From Trichopria drosophilae (taxonomy: Eukaryota > Arthropoda > Insecta > Hymenoptera > Diapriidae), in contig CM059587.1 of the NCBI GenBank assembly GCA_030407085.1, forward strand, positions 47,116,501 through 47,180,500: a stretch of DNA of 64,000 nt. The letters run 5' to 3'. The notes beneath the pieces are model-generated. The model was not told where the DNA came from. It saw nothing but the letters and a program-made list of their open reading frames with translations, and made no database searches. Numbering within the stretch: the first letter of the stretch is position 1; each line of letters opens with the position of its first letter. Position numbers and translations under genes: made by a program. This document shows positions 11,760 through 22,968 of this stretch, piece after piece.

Positions 11760-13665
11760 ATACATATCAGTAGGTAACTGTCTTCCAATTTATTGGAGAC
11801 CGTTTGAGCCAAGCAAGGACAATTGTGGCGTCAGTCCAGCAGTATCATTTAATGGTTGCAAAACGAAGAAGAGCAGAAAGCGATTTGATAGGACGAGAGA
11901 ACAACACAGCTCTACATAGCTCTAGACGAGATATGGTAAGGTGCATCAGAGGTACAACTTTAGTCTTATTAACCAAGACGGAGACGATAACATTTTTGCC
12001 AACTTGTGTTGTCTTCAAATATATTACCGCTGCGTAGGCGAGGCTGAACGTGTCGCAGAAGCCATGAATTTCATGTTGGACTTGATTGTCACTGCATCCA
12101 AACCAACATGGTATTGTTAATTTATCCTGATGATGTAAGTCGCTACCGATGGCGTTCCAGATGTTCATTACTGAACTAGGAAGTGAAACATCCCAATCCA
12201 GTTTCAGCTGCTACAGCTGCTGCATCGGTACCTTCGTAATCACGATGACAGGGAATACCCATCCTAAGGGTTCATATAGGAGGGCAATAAGATACACAAG
12301 AGAGCATTTGGTTAAATGCATTGGAGTAGTGAGTTACACTTGATAGTGAAACGAGTCCGATGTTGGGTTGCAGACTACCCGTACCATTTTTATGCCTTCT
12401 CTCTGGTGGATACCCTTACCAGTCGCGTTCCCATGGTTGGCGGGGTTTACTTCAGAGAATCGTTACTCGTCCGTTTGCGCGATTGAGAGCACTTCAGAGT
12501 GCAGGAGACGGGCGCTGTCCGTGTTTTCGCCATCAAAAGGACAATCGTCGACATAGATTCCATATTATAAGCTATACATCGCACGTGAAAATTGGGGATC
12601 ATCGTCACTGATAAGCTGCCGTAGAACACGTTGCGCTAAAAATGGCGCGAATGCGATACCGAAGGTGACTATTCAGCTGATAATGTTGTATGATTCTATG
12701 CGAGGAATGCCTCTACACAATTTGGTGACAATTGCTATCACGGGCATTAGCTACTCTCCGAGATAACTGCATTGTAAGGCAGGTATCAAATGTGTGGAGA
12801 ACAATGTTCGTATGGTTTTGTGTATCATAAGCCTCCATAAATGCATGGTAGACCACCTATGATATAGGATCACTTTGGAGTCGGGTTTCTAGCAATACTA
12901 GGGAACAAACAGTCCCATCGGAGCTGTCACTAAATATTAGTGCCCTGTTTTTAAAAGGAAGCCGCAAAATATATTCATCAATAGGTAGCCTCGCACCTGT
13001 TGCAAGAAAATGATTTTCATAATATACATCATCCTCGGATGTGTGAGAAACGTCGGAAACAGCCTCTAGTTCCTAGAGTGAAATGAGAAGTTGGGAATGC
13101 TGATGCTCCTCCGAAAGCATGTGAACTTGGACGTAAGAAGTGCGGGTTATGTTCGAAGGAGAAGCGTAACCAGATAAAATCCATCCAAAACTGGAACGTT
13201 GGACTATGGGTTTCCCAGGCGAACCTTTGATGAGACCGTCGAGAATGATCGAGCTATAGAGAGTTTATATATTTGGATTGCCGACTGACTGAAGAGAAAG
13301 CCGTCCGCAAATGCAGATGCCGTATATGTGACCATTGTGACGGGGAGCCCGAGAATTGAAGAATAAATGACGTAAGATCCTTCAACACAATGGCTTGTGT
13401 TTTAAGAATTGGATGGTCATCAACAATGGAGAGATCGTAAAAAAAGCTGTAAATTTGGCAACTCCAACTGAAGAGTTGCCAACACCAAAGAACTTCACGG
13501 AAACTCGTTTCAGGCGTGGATTGAGTGCATGGGCTCTTTGACACAAACGTCGCTTTGCTCCGTCATCGATAAGTACCGAATTTTAAGTGTCCTTCCATTG
13601 GACACTTGCAATAATACAAGTGCGGCCTTTGCAAGCCGCACAATTCCAACGTTTTGTTTCAATAT
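11760..13665 (-). pseudogene. BEL/Pao pol fragment: protease, RT, RNase H (element BEL-1, proximal part)
   Basis: Read on the minus strand from 13665. A CxxC knuckle remnant (NCAACKGRTC) lies near 13640. Next is a protease-like segment (LIDDGAKRRL, then LKRVSVKFFGVGN), followed by the linker motif FGWILSGYA near 13170 and LRLPFKNRALIFSDSSDG near 12950. The RT core has FGIAFAPFLAQRVLRQL and the catalytic YVDD near 12550. The RNase H region (11845-12168) has IHGFCDTFSLAYAAVIYLKT and LVNKTKVVP. Multiple stops break the frame, for example directly before the YVDD block. This domain order is typical of BEL/Pao. The integrase part lies beyond the LINE at 6900-7442. The gag side is cut by the piggyBac end at 13666. 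Confidence 0.87.
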
Positions 13666-15560
13666 TTAACCCTTAGAGCCCATACGTGGATCTTTTTGGT
13701 CCATGGTGATATTTCACGTTGATGTGACTTTTGAAGTTGGGAGCTGAGGACGCCACTACTTCTCGTTTAAAAAAATGTGTTTGACATGGATCTCTCTACC
13801 GAATAGCAGCGCGCCATTCCACGTGTAGTCGTCAAAAGAGCCATATCAAATTGCTCACGGCCGAAAAAGATCCACCTGAGGACTCTACGATTGACGAAAC
13901 GGTAAATTATTTTTGTTTCCTTTTTCAGATCAAAGTGTCCTTTGTGATGAATATATATGAAAAAAATGTTTTTTCAATTTTTTTATGGAGATTGAGTAAA
14001 ATGACAAATCGGATGGGCGAGGACGTTTTGCAGATACGGCATCCTCGCAACGATATTGATTATTTTGGGAAGATTGATTCCGACAAAGAATTTGACGCGG
14101 TCGAGGATCAGGACAGCGACGCCTCGGAGTATAATGTGTCGGGTTCAGATGACGATAATGGCACCGACGATGAGGAACAAGTTGAGAATGAACGACGAGC
14201 TGTGGCAGATCCAAAAACGAGTAGGCGAACCACATACGCGTACGGTAAAGATAAGTACAAGTGGTGTTTATAAGTACCCGAAACCCGCGGGAGAAATCAT
14301 ATTCAAATATACTAATAAAGAGATTGCGCGATTCAGGCCGAGTGTTAATGATAAAGATAAAGATTCATACCAACGTTTAATCGTTATGAATAAACTTCAG
14401 GCTTTTCATTGAATTTTGTATTGGTTAGGTGCGGGTAAAAATAATCGTGTATCGATTAAATAATTGTGGGAGCGCGAATTTGACGTATCATTATGCAAAG
14501 CAGCAATGTCGAAACATCGATTTCAATTTATTAGCTGCAAATTTCGTTTCGACGATAAAAACACTCGTGCAGAAAGACGCTTTACCGACACCATAGTACC
14601 GGACCGGATAATATTAAATATTTCTATAAAAAGCTGCTCGTGGAATTATTCCGCAAGTGAATTTTTCACTATTAATGAGCAGCTGTTAGGGATTCGCGGC
14701 AAGTTTTCTGCAAAAGTGTACAGTAAATCGAAACCGGTGAAATATGGACCAAAAATAGTTTCGATGAACGACTCTAAAATCGCATATATGTTAACTACAT
14801 TACCTTATACTGGAAGAGTCACGACGCAACGCGTGGAAAGTGTGCTATCTTATTATGTACGAGTTTCAAGCGAACCAACACATAATACAACTAGGAAAAT
14901 TACGTGCGATAATTAGTTTTCATTAGTACCAATCTTCATTCAGATGACAGACGAGTTCGGTATATCGATGGTTGGTACCTTTTGAAAAAATAAGTGACAA
15001 TTGCCTGAATCTTTGCGACGAACTGCTGCGATGGGAATTACAAGCAACGGTTATGACGGCAAAAACGTGTTACTGTCTTTTTGCCCCCAAAAGAATAAAG
15101 TGGCACTACTGCTATCGTCAAGGCGCAGGTCAGGTAAAGAATGTAAAGAAAACAATAAGCCGATAGAATCGATTTTTATAATCAGACCAAATTTGGTACC
15201 GACTTGTTCGAACAGATCTGTAGTAAATATCCATGCGCACATAGATCGAACAGATGGAAGTTTCTTTTGGGAATGCTCGATCAGGGGAGCGTACATGCGT
15301 CCATTTTATATAATCTTCCTCCAGATAATGAACCGTTAAACCATTGCGAATTTCTGAAACAACTTGTGCTGGTACTCATAACGCCACAACGAATAAAAGG
15401 ACAAGGTATTTTCGCCGCTTTAATGACTATATGCTTATTCGCTGGTCGGCTCTCGGGTGGAGAGGTACAGGACAAAGACAGGACCGTACAAGACAGAACT
15501 AGGCATCAGACACACTTAACACCAGCCGGGAGCCAGTCCCCCCTACATCAATATCGGTAG
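13666..15560 (+). mobile_element. piggyBac-type DNA transposon (right end not found)
   Basis: The left end is TTAA followed by cccttagagcccatacg, the expected target and terminal type of piggyBac elements. A broken transposase gene follows on the plus strand. I could not find the matching right TIR with TTAA between 15560 and 15850, so the right boundary is that of the last recognisable coding sequence. It interrupts BEL-1 at its gag/protease side. Confidence 0.75.
14001..15475 (+). pseudogene. piggyBac transposase (DDE_Tnp_1_7), inactivated
   Basis: The acidic N-terminal region begins at the ATG at 14001 (MTNRMGEDVLQIRHPRND) and is rich in Asp/Glu. The core follows at 14464-14916 with LCKAAMSKHRFQFISCKFRF and RFDDKNTR. 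The family's TIDEQL motif, which carries the first catalytic Asp, here reads TINEQL. Later blocks are KNVLLSFCPQKNKVALL (about 15058-15110) and a C-terminal region at 15204-15450 (HRSNRWKFLLGMLDQGSV). Frame changes at about 14273, 14930 and 15200 break the gene. The transposase would excise and insert the element at TTAA sites. Loss of the Asp and the frame breaks make this copy inactive. Confidence 0.85.
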
Positions 15561-15869
15561 CACAACCAGATTCGGCAGTCTATGTTGTAGCGAGTACGCC
15601 TCGAGGATTATTCCATCTTTATCCAGGATAAGACCCACTTCATATCTACCGCGGATAAGACGCTGACGATAACTTCCGACGAGGGAATCTGCAATTGATC
15701 TTCATCCGGGTGAATATGAAAATTGAACCAACAACTGGTGTGGTTCAAGAAATAAATTAATATGATAAATTAATGCAAATACTGTTTTTTCTGATTATAT
15801 TAATTGTCATAAGTAACAAAAAATGTTTATGGGAAGTGAAATAATTCACGTTTTGGCGGAAAAAATTCG
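15561..15869. other. Unassigned junction region
   Basis: About 300 bp between the piggyBac coding end and the R2-like LINE remnant. No clear TIR, LTR or coding frame was recognised. Confidence 0.3.
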
Positions 15870-17090
15870 TATTGAGACAACCGCGAAACCGGTGTGTGGA
15901 TAGTAGAACAACGAAGCTCCAAAGCGGGTGTATCCGGCTGCAAGGACAACTTGCTTATCGACAGGTGTCTTTGTGAGGACCAGTCCAGTACAAGCGTAAC
16001 CTGTCGATAGCCTGGCTGGATTACATGAAGGCATATTACTCAACTTCACATGAGCTTTTAAGCTTGTTGCTCAAACGCTTCCATGTCCGCCCAAACATAG
16101 TAAGAAATATAGAAAATCTCGGTCTGGTTTTCAACGTGGGACGTAGTAGTGCACAGGAGGCTGAGTCAGCCATAAACCTGTGCACGGTGCATCTCAGGGC
16201 CAACATACGAAGAGAACAACTCCGTATTTTGGAGGGAAGGCATATCGTCAAGCCATTCCATGGACAATTCTTTCGAAATGACCATCAACTTGTCGGCAGG
16301 GATGACCTTCTCATTCTTACGATCAGCCGGCTTGAAATCCGATACCGAGGGTTTTATCTTCGCATGCCAGGATGGGGTCGTCAATACTTTGGCGTACCAC
16401 TACACCATTTTACACCAGGCGGTGCAGAGCTTTGTAGATCGTGTGGATGTCATGTTGAGACACTAATGCACCATTCGGCAGCGTGTCCAAGATATGTAGT
16501 TTCAGCATACATCGAACGTCACAATGCGGCTTTCCGAGTGCTGTATTATCATCTTTGCAGCACCTATGATATTGATGCGACCCCAGGTGTGCGATACGTC
16601 CGCAATGATATTGAATCCGTAGACGGAAATGAGTTGTGCCGAATATACTAGAAATTCTCATTTCTGACGAGCAGGCAAATTTCAACCTATAAGCCTGACA
16701 TCGTCCTTGTTTACTTCGATGACAAATCCATCTTCGTCATGGAATTCTCTGCGCCTCTCCTGTTCGAGGTTCGCAAGCTGTATCGAGGATTCAAAATCAA
16801 GCTCGTCGTGTTATTAATTAGAGTGCTGGGAGAATGAGACCAATTGTCCTCCAAAATATCAAAAGCATTCCGGCCTGCCAACAACATGCAAATTCCATCG
16901 CAGGCCGAATGCAGAAAGCAGTACTGCTGGGACCTCTTCGTCTGGTGCGATCCCACGAGATCCGGTAACCACTAACACGATGGTAGAGAGAGTGGTTACG
17001 GTTGCCCCGTGCAGTCTGAAGCGGAGGAGATATCGGAGCCACGTTTCTGCTGCAGACTGCCCACGTGAATTACAGAGGGCCAAAAGAGGT
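15870..17090 (+). pseudogene. 3' part of an R2-like LINE with restriction-like endonuclease
   Basis: The plus strand reads NLLIDRCLCEDQ near 15945, then RNLSIAWLDYMKAYYSTSHE (about 16000-16060), the RT block with the first catalytic Asp. RT sequence then appears deleted, and the frame goes on to a CRSCGCHVETLMHH cysteine-histidine motif near 16435. After one in-frame TAG (16649-16651) comes YKPDIVLVYFDD and FVMEFSAP, which fits the PD...E core of the restriction-like endonuclease used by R2-type LINEs to nick targets. After a further stop and frame change, SIAGRMQKAVLLGPLRLVR matches the expected C-terminal tail. The element lacks most of its RT and is dead. Whether it belongs to R2, R4 or a related clade cannot be decided by eye. 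Confidence 0.75.
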
Positions 17091-17975
17091 TAGGGATTTA
17101 GTCGCGTAAACCTTGCCGTTAAAATTAAAGGTAAAGGAGGCACGGACCGTACACTAAAAGACAATGAAGCATGTGTGAATGAAGAGGTTTTGCAATATGT
17201 TCGGAATGTTGTTTATCAGGTGGGGATTGACTCATGACCCCGCTGCTGTACTTGATGTGAGTTTGTGCTGTTTCCTACATCCTGGAAAATAGTGAGTATG
17301 GCGCCATCTAAAAGACGATCTGCAGTTCTCGCTACAACGACCTACTTACTATGGCTCTGGTGGCCAGGGCTTCATTCCAACGGTTGAGTTTTGACTACAA
17401 TGCTCAATCGGGAATCAAGATTCCGCCTGGTTGAACTTCGACTACGAGGTTCGCCAGGGCTCTGACTATAGGGCCCCAGGGTGCCCGAGCCTTGTAAGAT
17501 CGCTAGGGACACATAGCCTTACAGGGCAGAAAGGGCTAAGTAAAAAAATAAAAGTTGAAATACTTATGACGTTTTTAAAAACAGTATATTCCAAATTCGC
17601 GGAAATAGTAAGACTTTTATTTTTCCTGAATAATAAAATATTCGATCGCCACTTTAATCTAACATTTTTTATCGGACTCCTGCGTGATTTTTTTTATAAT
17701 TTCCGATAAATTTTCTGATGTAGTGTAATTTATTGAAATGATTTAACATTGAATTTTTGTAATCAGTAAATTCATAAACTCGTCTTTCATTTTATGCTTC
17801 CAATAATTCCTTCCTCCTTATTCGAATGCAATTTTAAAATCTACCTTTGCTGCCGAAAGTGAGATCGAATTCTGTTCGAATTAACTATGTAGGTATATCT
17901 GAAGCATGTTCAAAATTACGGAAGAAAATTCATAATTTATTCAATAATATACAGAAATAAAGTATAAATATTTAC
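17091..17975. other. Probable LINE 3' UTR and AT-rich spacer
   Basis: The moderately GC-rich stretch to about 17540 may be the 3' UTR of the R2-like LINE (it ends gggctaagtaaaaaaataaaag-like). The rest is AT-rich and shows no gene. Confidence 0.35.
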
Positions 17976-18282
17976 CTTATAATGTTGTTTCTGTTCATCA
18001 GTCTTCATTTTATACATTGGGTAAATACTGATAGGCAACTCTTGTTCAGGTGTTACTGTAGCTTCATTAAAGTCATAACGTGATATATCTGATGTTTTTG
18101 GTGCCATGCTTTCATCGTACATTGCAGCAGCTGGCAAAGTTCCGAGAGGTTGAGCCATATATTCGTTATTGTTTAAGTCTACATTGTCTTTAAAATTAAA
18201 ATTGTCCTCTGGCTGCATTGCTTGGTTTTGGGATGATTGAGCAAACGACGATAGACCTATTAGCAATGGATAACATATTTTC
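17976..18282 (-). CDS. Candidate internal exon of an unknown host gene, possibly secreted
   Basis: A 307-nt open stretch on the minus strand is bounded by a plausible splice acceptor (ttaaattag before 18282) and a consensus donor (AAG|GTAAAT at 17976/17975). Read in phase from the second base, the exon starts with a short hydrophobic run (ICYPLLIGLSSFAQSS) that could be the end of a signal peptide. A polar Asp/Asn/Gln-rich segment follows, ending KTDEQKQHYK. I recognise no domain. It matches no transposon family I know, and its composition differs from the flanking elements. No upstream or downstream exon was found, so the gene model is partial. The alternative is a chance open frame in AT-rich DNA. 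Confidence 0.45.
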
Positions 18283-18621
18283 CTAATTTAATAAATACTT
18301 TTAAAAAATATTAACAATTTTTTTCAGAGAACATATTCAAATAAGTACTGATATTAATGCTTATATTATTATTTAGGGAATATTAATTAGAAACTATGCT
18401 ATTGCAATATTTCACATAAGTAACACCTTTCCGAATGTCTGAAAAGAATCTATGCGGTTTTCATGTATGTTTTTTAGGTGGATTACTCAAGATTCTTTAC
18501 TCAACAAATATTATTATATTACATCTTAATGAAGTTTCAAAATCGATACAACATTGCAAGTATATTTATAGGTCCTTATTCCAAGCATTCCTCCAATTAA
18601 TTTGTCAAAGTTAAGACCAAA
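18283..18621. other. AT-rich spacer (possible intron)
   Basis: No gene or repeat is recognised. If the candidate exon is real, this would be intron sequence 5' of it. Confidence 0.3.
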
Positions 18622-19110
18622 ATAATTAATGAATAAAAATTTTTTTTTAAAAACCACGTTTTTATAAATGGACTAAAAAGGATAAAATAATTTTTCCCAT
18701 CCACACAGGTCACTAATACCAGGCCGAAATAAATACGCAATAATTTTTCATTTTATTAGGAAATAAAATATTTGTAAGACTTAAAATGGAAAACGTGTGG
18801 CGCAATATAGGTAACAGAAATGACTGTCATGTTTAAACTGGCGTGTCATATTGTTCATTTAAATATAAGTTTCTCATTTGTTATTATTCGTATAGGTAGG
18901 TAGGAGTCATTTCTGTTACCTCTATTGCGCCCCACGTTTTCCATTTTAAGTCGTACAAATATTTTATTTCCTAATAAAATGAAAAATTATTGCGTATTTA
19001 TTTCGGCATGAAATTAGTGACCTGTGTGGATGGGAAAAATTATTTTATCCTTTTTAGTCCATTTATAAAAACGTGTTTTTTAAAACGAATTTTTTATTCA
19101 TTAATTATTT
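18622..19110. repeat. Foldback element with 204-bp arms, copy A
   Basis: The left arm (18622-18825) and right arm (18905-19110) are near-perfect inverted repeats around a 79-bp loop; both contain aatgact/agtcatt next to the loop. It sits beyond the 3' end of the Helitron helicase. A second copy with a truncated left arm lies at 46726-47060. Confidence 0.85.
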
Positions 19111-19282
19111 TCTGCTTTTTAATTTTAATAGGTCAAATTTTACAATCGATTTTAAACTATTACATTTGTAAACAATCTGAAAAGAGCAGTTTCAAAATGA
19201 AAAGAATATGCAAGTGGTTTTAGAATTATATTTATTTTACCAGAAAACACAGCAACATTTAAAGAACGTAGAAAATTTGGCT

Positions 19283-19332
19283 TTATGGCGGCGAAGGTTC
19301 AAGTTGGCGTAATCGCTCCATTTCACTCATTG
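19283..19332 (-). pseudogene. Last codons of the Helitron helicase, cut off by the LTR element
   Basis: The minus strand reads SEMERLRQLEPSPP followed by TAA (19285-19283). This continues exactly the frame that stops at the other side of the LTR element (TPCNEEAM at 25400-25373), across the CATTG target duplication. It is the C-terminal tail of a Pif1-like Helitron helicase. Confidence 0.8.
19328..19332. repeat. 5-bp target-site duplication CATTG, left copy
   Basis: CATTG directly precedes the TGTTAAC end of the left LTR and recurs at 25373-25377 after the right LTR. Confidence 0.85.
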
Positions 19333-19766
19333 TGTTAACTAATGGTGGAAGGGCTTTGAAATAAAACGCGCAATATGATCGGTCAGAAACTAAAAATCAA
19401 CTTTATTCCGATCCCGCGGTGACGATCCGATCGCGACGCGGACTTCCTCACCCCACGACGTCCCTAAACGTACTGAAAAAACCTGATCGTCAATTTTTTA
19501 CATCTTAGTTCGACTTTTCAATTTCTCGATCGTTTAAATAGACTACAAGGCCATATTATATATCGATTATACTATTCGAAATACAAATAACTTTATCGAG
19601 ATCGTCACCATTTCGAAGGGCCTTTTACATAATTTACCTAACAGGCCTGCTTCATTTTGAGAGGTACCCCCATTCGGGTGTGCAATGGCGTAGGGAAAAC
19701 CACCTCTGTGGGAAAAAACCTACGCCGGGTACCGCAGTTGATAAAACATCGATTCCGTCCGTAACA
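19333..19766 (-). repeat. 3' LTR of the LARD-like element
   Basis: 434 bp. On the element strand it begins TGTTACGGACGG and ends GTTAACA. It is adjacent to the polypurine tract. Confidence 0.9.
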
Positions 19767-19777
19767 TTCTCCCCCCT
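19767..19777 (-). promoter_or_regulatory. Polypurine tract
   Basis: AGGGGGGAGAA on the minus strand directly precedes the 3' LTR. It is the expected primer site for plus-strand DNA synthesis. Confidence 0.8.
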
Positions 19778-22700
19778 GTACGAAGTCCACGGACTCGTAC
19801 ACTTCACTAGAATCGATGTTTTCATAACCCATTCAAATCATCATCGAAGTTTTCACACGTCACGCACTTTGCATTAGCATCTTTCTACTCGCATGGTACT
19901 ATCAGATAGTACCATCAATATAACTTAGCAACCGAGTACAATATCTAGCTCATTCATTTCCAATTCTCTAATATTATTCCATTCGATTCCATCAGTATAG
20001 CTTCCAATTATATTTCCATGAATTCAAACTCACCACAACATCATGTGACATTTCACATCACCGTTCTATCGTGATCATCTGTATTTGTGTCCAAAGTCAG
20101 TAAAAAAGACAAAGCAGGTAGATCCACTAACTACTACAATATTACTTAAATAATATCAAAAACAAAGGTAAACTTATTGATCATAAAGCAAAGTCAGAAG
20201 AAGGCATATACCATGCCAAAGAATGTTCACTATCAATGTAAGAGTCTTACAGATGTCTGTAATACTACTCAACTACTGAAGGTCATCAAAATACTACTCA
20301 TAGTCTATGGAACTACACTACGATAAACAAGTCGAGATTTTCATAGTAGCGTTGTAAGTCATTCTAGTCAGTCTTATAACGAAAATGTACCTCGTACTGC
20401 ATACCGTATTACTGCTCCCCCCGCTAAGAGAACATCATCGACAAATTCGCACACAGCAACCACACATCTTCGCAATGAGTACGGACACATTGCGCCATGA
20501 CCATGTAAAAATCACCACATCTTAAGCATTCAACTATAAGAATTATTTATTTACAGTTGCATAATAACTCTGATGACTACATGGATTTTCGACGAAATCA
20601 TTCCATGTCACACATGGTGTTTATAAATATCACAAAACGAAAGTTACGGCAGCTAGGAATGCAAATATTTTAATCGTCGTCTCCGTTGATTGAAAAACAG
20701 TTGTCATTGAAACATATTTGTTTTGACATCTTTCAAAATGATTTCTCACCGATATATAGTCACCGTATTACCTTGTTTGAAATCGAGTGCAAATCTGGCG
20801 AAAAACCGTCACGTGATTAAATAAATTCACTTGAATAATATTTCGGATTACGACTCCGAATATTCAAGTGCCCAGAAATGGCGACAACCTTGCACTTTAA
20901 GCTGTCAAGACCATGTTATTCCTTTTCGCGAATAATTGTTTTCCTTACCGCCTCAACTTATTCGATTACGTTTGTGAATCGTTTTCTATGTCTACCAAAT
21001 TACATTTCTTAAAACACATCATGTCGTAGATCTGCAAGCTTTGTTTATATTATATTGTCATAGTAATATTATGACAGTTCAGAAAACAAAAAAAAACATA
21101 TAATTGACTGGCTGCTATTAACTCACGAACTGAACGACTATCAGGCATTCACAACAGCTCAAGTTTGGTATCGATTTCATTTGAAGTTTCGTCTCATCAT
21201 ATCGCGGCTGACTCGACAATGCCTAAATTAAATAGACATTTGAAATGCATTCCTTTAAAAAGTCGTTATAAACGAATGATTCCGCACAATACGACCATCT
21301 CGTAAAGTAGGTAGGCGATTAGCTCGTGACCATCGACTATTGCGATCGTCTCGAGGAGTTCTCATGAAAATTCCGTAAAAAGGCAGATATTACTAATTCG
21401 AATATTAATAATTCAAAGGCTCATGTTTTCGAATACGAGCCCAAAATATGTAAGGAAATTTTCATCAATTCAATTTCAATTCATCATGTCATCATCATCA
21501 CCTAAATAATGGGACCCATTGTCCGTATCGGGACCTGTGCAAATTGATCATGACCTTCACAAACATGAACAATCATTATATGTATTACGATTTATATTAA
21601 GCTACTTCCATTCAAATTGTCATTCGCGCAAAAAATTTGACATGAAACTGATACCAAACCTTGCACGAAAGGCTCGAATTTGTTTTTTATTTGCAATTAT
21701 AATCATATTCCCATTACACATTCATCGTACTACTTCGTTTCCATATTTGAAAACAAATCAAATTTCTTTAATCGATATGATAAAATCAACCATCAATCGC
21801 CGTCAAAAACTATTATTTTCTATCAAACTTCTGTTTGAGAAAATGCGGAGTTATTTCGATTATCTGTCAAAGTACTGTTTTTGTGCAAAACGGGCGGAAA
21901 AAAATAAAAGACGTGATTCGGTCGTTGAATACAATTATCCTTTTTTCATTACGACCCTAAGGACGTAGGCAACAATTTCCACAGTAAATAAGTCGGACCG
22001 ACATAGGTTTGCCACAGAGGCTACCACTGTCAGAGCTCACGATCAATTTTCGACTGCTAGCCTCGAGGAGGTTTCCATGTACCGATCAACTAAAACAAGA
22101 TACAAACGTTCCCCGGCCAAAGCCAAAGGGCGGCGCTTTCGAGCGCTCATATCGATACACAAATCGATAAAATTCAAAGGACCAATTATTTTCGAATTTG
22201 ATACAAAGATTACAGAAATCGAATTTCCAATTCGATTTGTCCACGCTCAGTTCTCAAGACTTCTCATTCGCCAGAGGCCTGTATAAGACACTTAGTCATA
22301 CACATGTTCCTGTCAGGTTACTATCCATCAGGAGATTGAGCATCGTGTGGACCAATATATGTCACGCTTCTAACCTCCGGACTTCTTGTTCACCAGGAGG
22401 CCAGCGCGGTCAAAATTGGAGTCTGACTCCAATCCCCGAACTCGTAACCACACAGGTTACTCTCCATCCAGAAGCGAGCCACGTGTGACATCAAAGTTCG
22501 ATATCTAAAACAATATCTGCTTTCAAAATTTCCTATAACACAAACCGAGCTAGATAGACTTTCGCCAATTTGGAGCGGGTTTCGCTCACAGGAAACCCGA
22601 CTCCGAATCTGCGAAATATCTTTATACTATTGAAGCTCACTTTACGTTCAGGATACAATGAAAGGTTTCAGAGAGCTATCCGCAAAGACGGCCCTGAGTG

Positions 22701-22886
22701 TCCACAAAGACACTTATCAAATTCGAAATCAGTTACACGAATTCAAACTATAATTCGCAATTTACGTGGCTCCTCAAGGCTTGCAAACTGTAGATCGGTA
22801 CAATCAATAGTACATAACTTTCAGGATCTTTACACATATATGTAACAGATCTCCGGCCACAGCCGATTTTCAACAGTGGTTTTCAA

Positions 22887-22968
22887 TGGCACAGGGAAAA
22901 TCCCACTCATGTGGGGCGAAAACCTATACCGGGTACCGCAGATTTCAAACAGCAATTATGTTCGCAAC
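22887..22968 (-). repeat. Diverged LTR-like segment inside the LARD interior
   Basis: This segment shares caatggc, agggaaaa, cgggtaccgcag and a terminal cgcaaca with the end region of the element's own LTR. It is clearly more diverged than the two terminal LTRs are from each other. Confidence 0.6.

Noticed and set aside
21519..21968. 149-codon plus-strand frame in the LARD interior
   Set aside because: AT-rich, no motif, on the strand opposite to the element's transcription. Probably chance.
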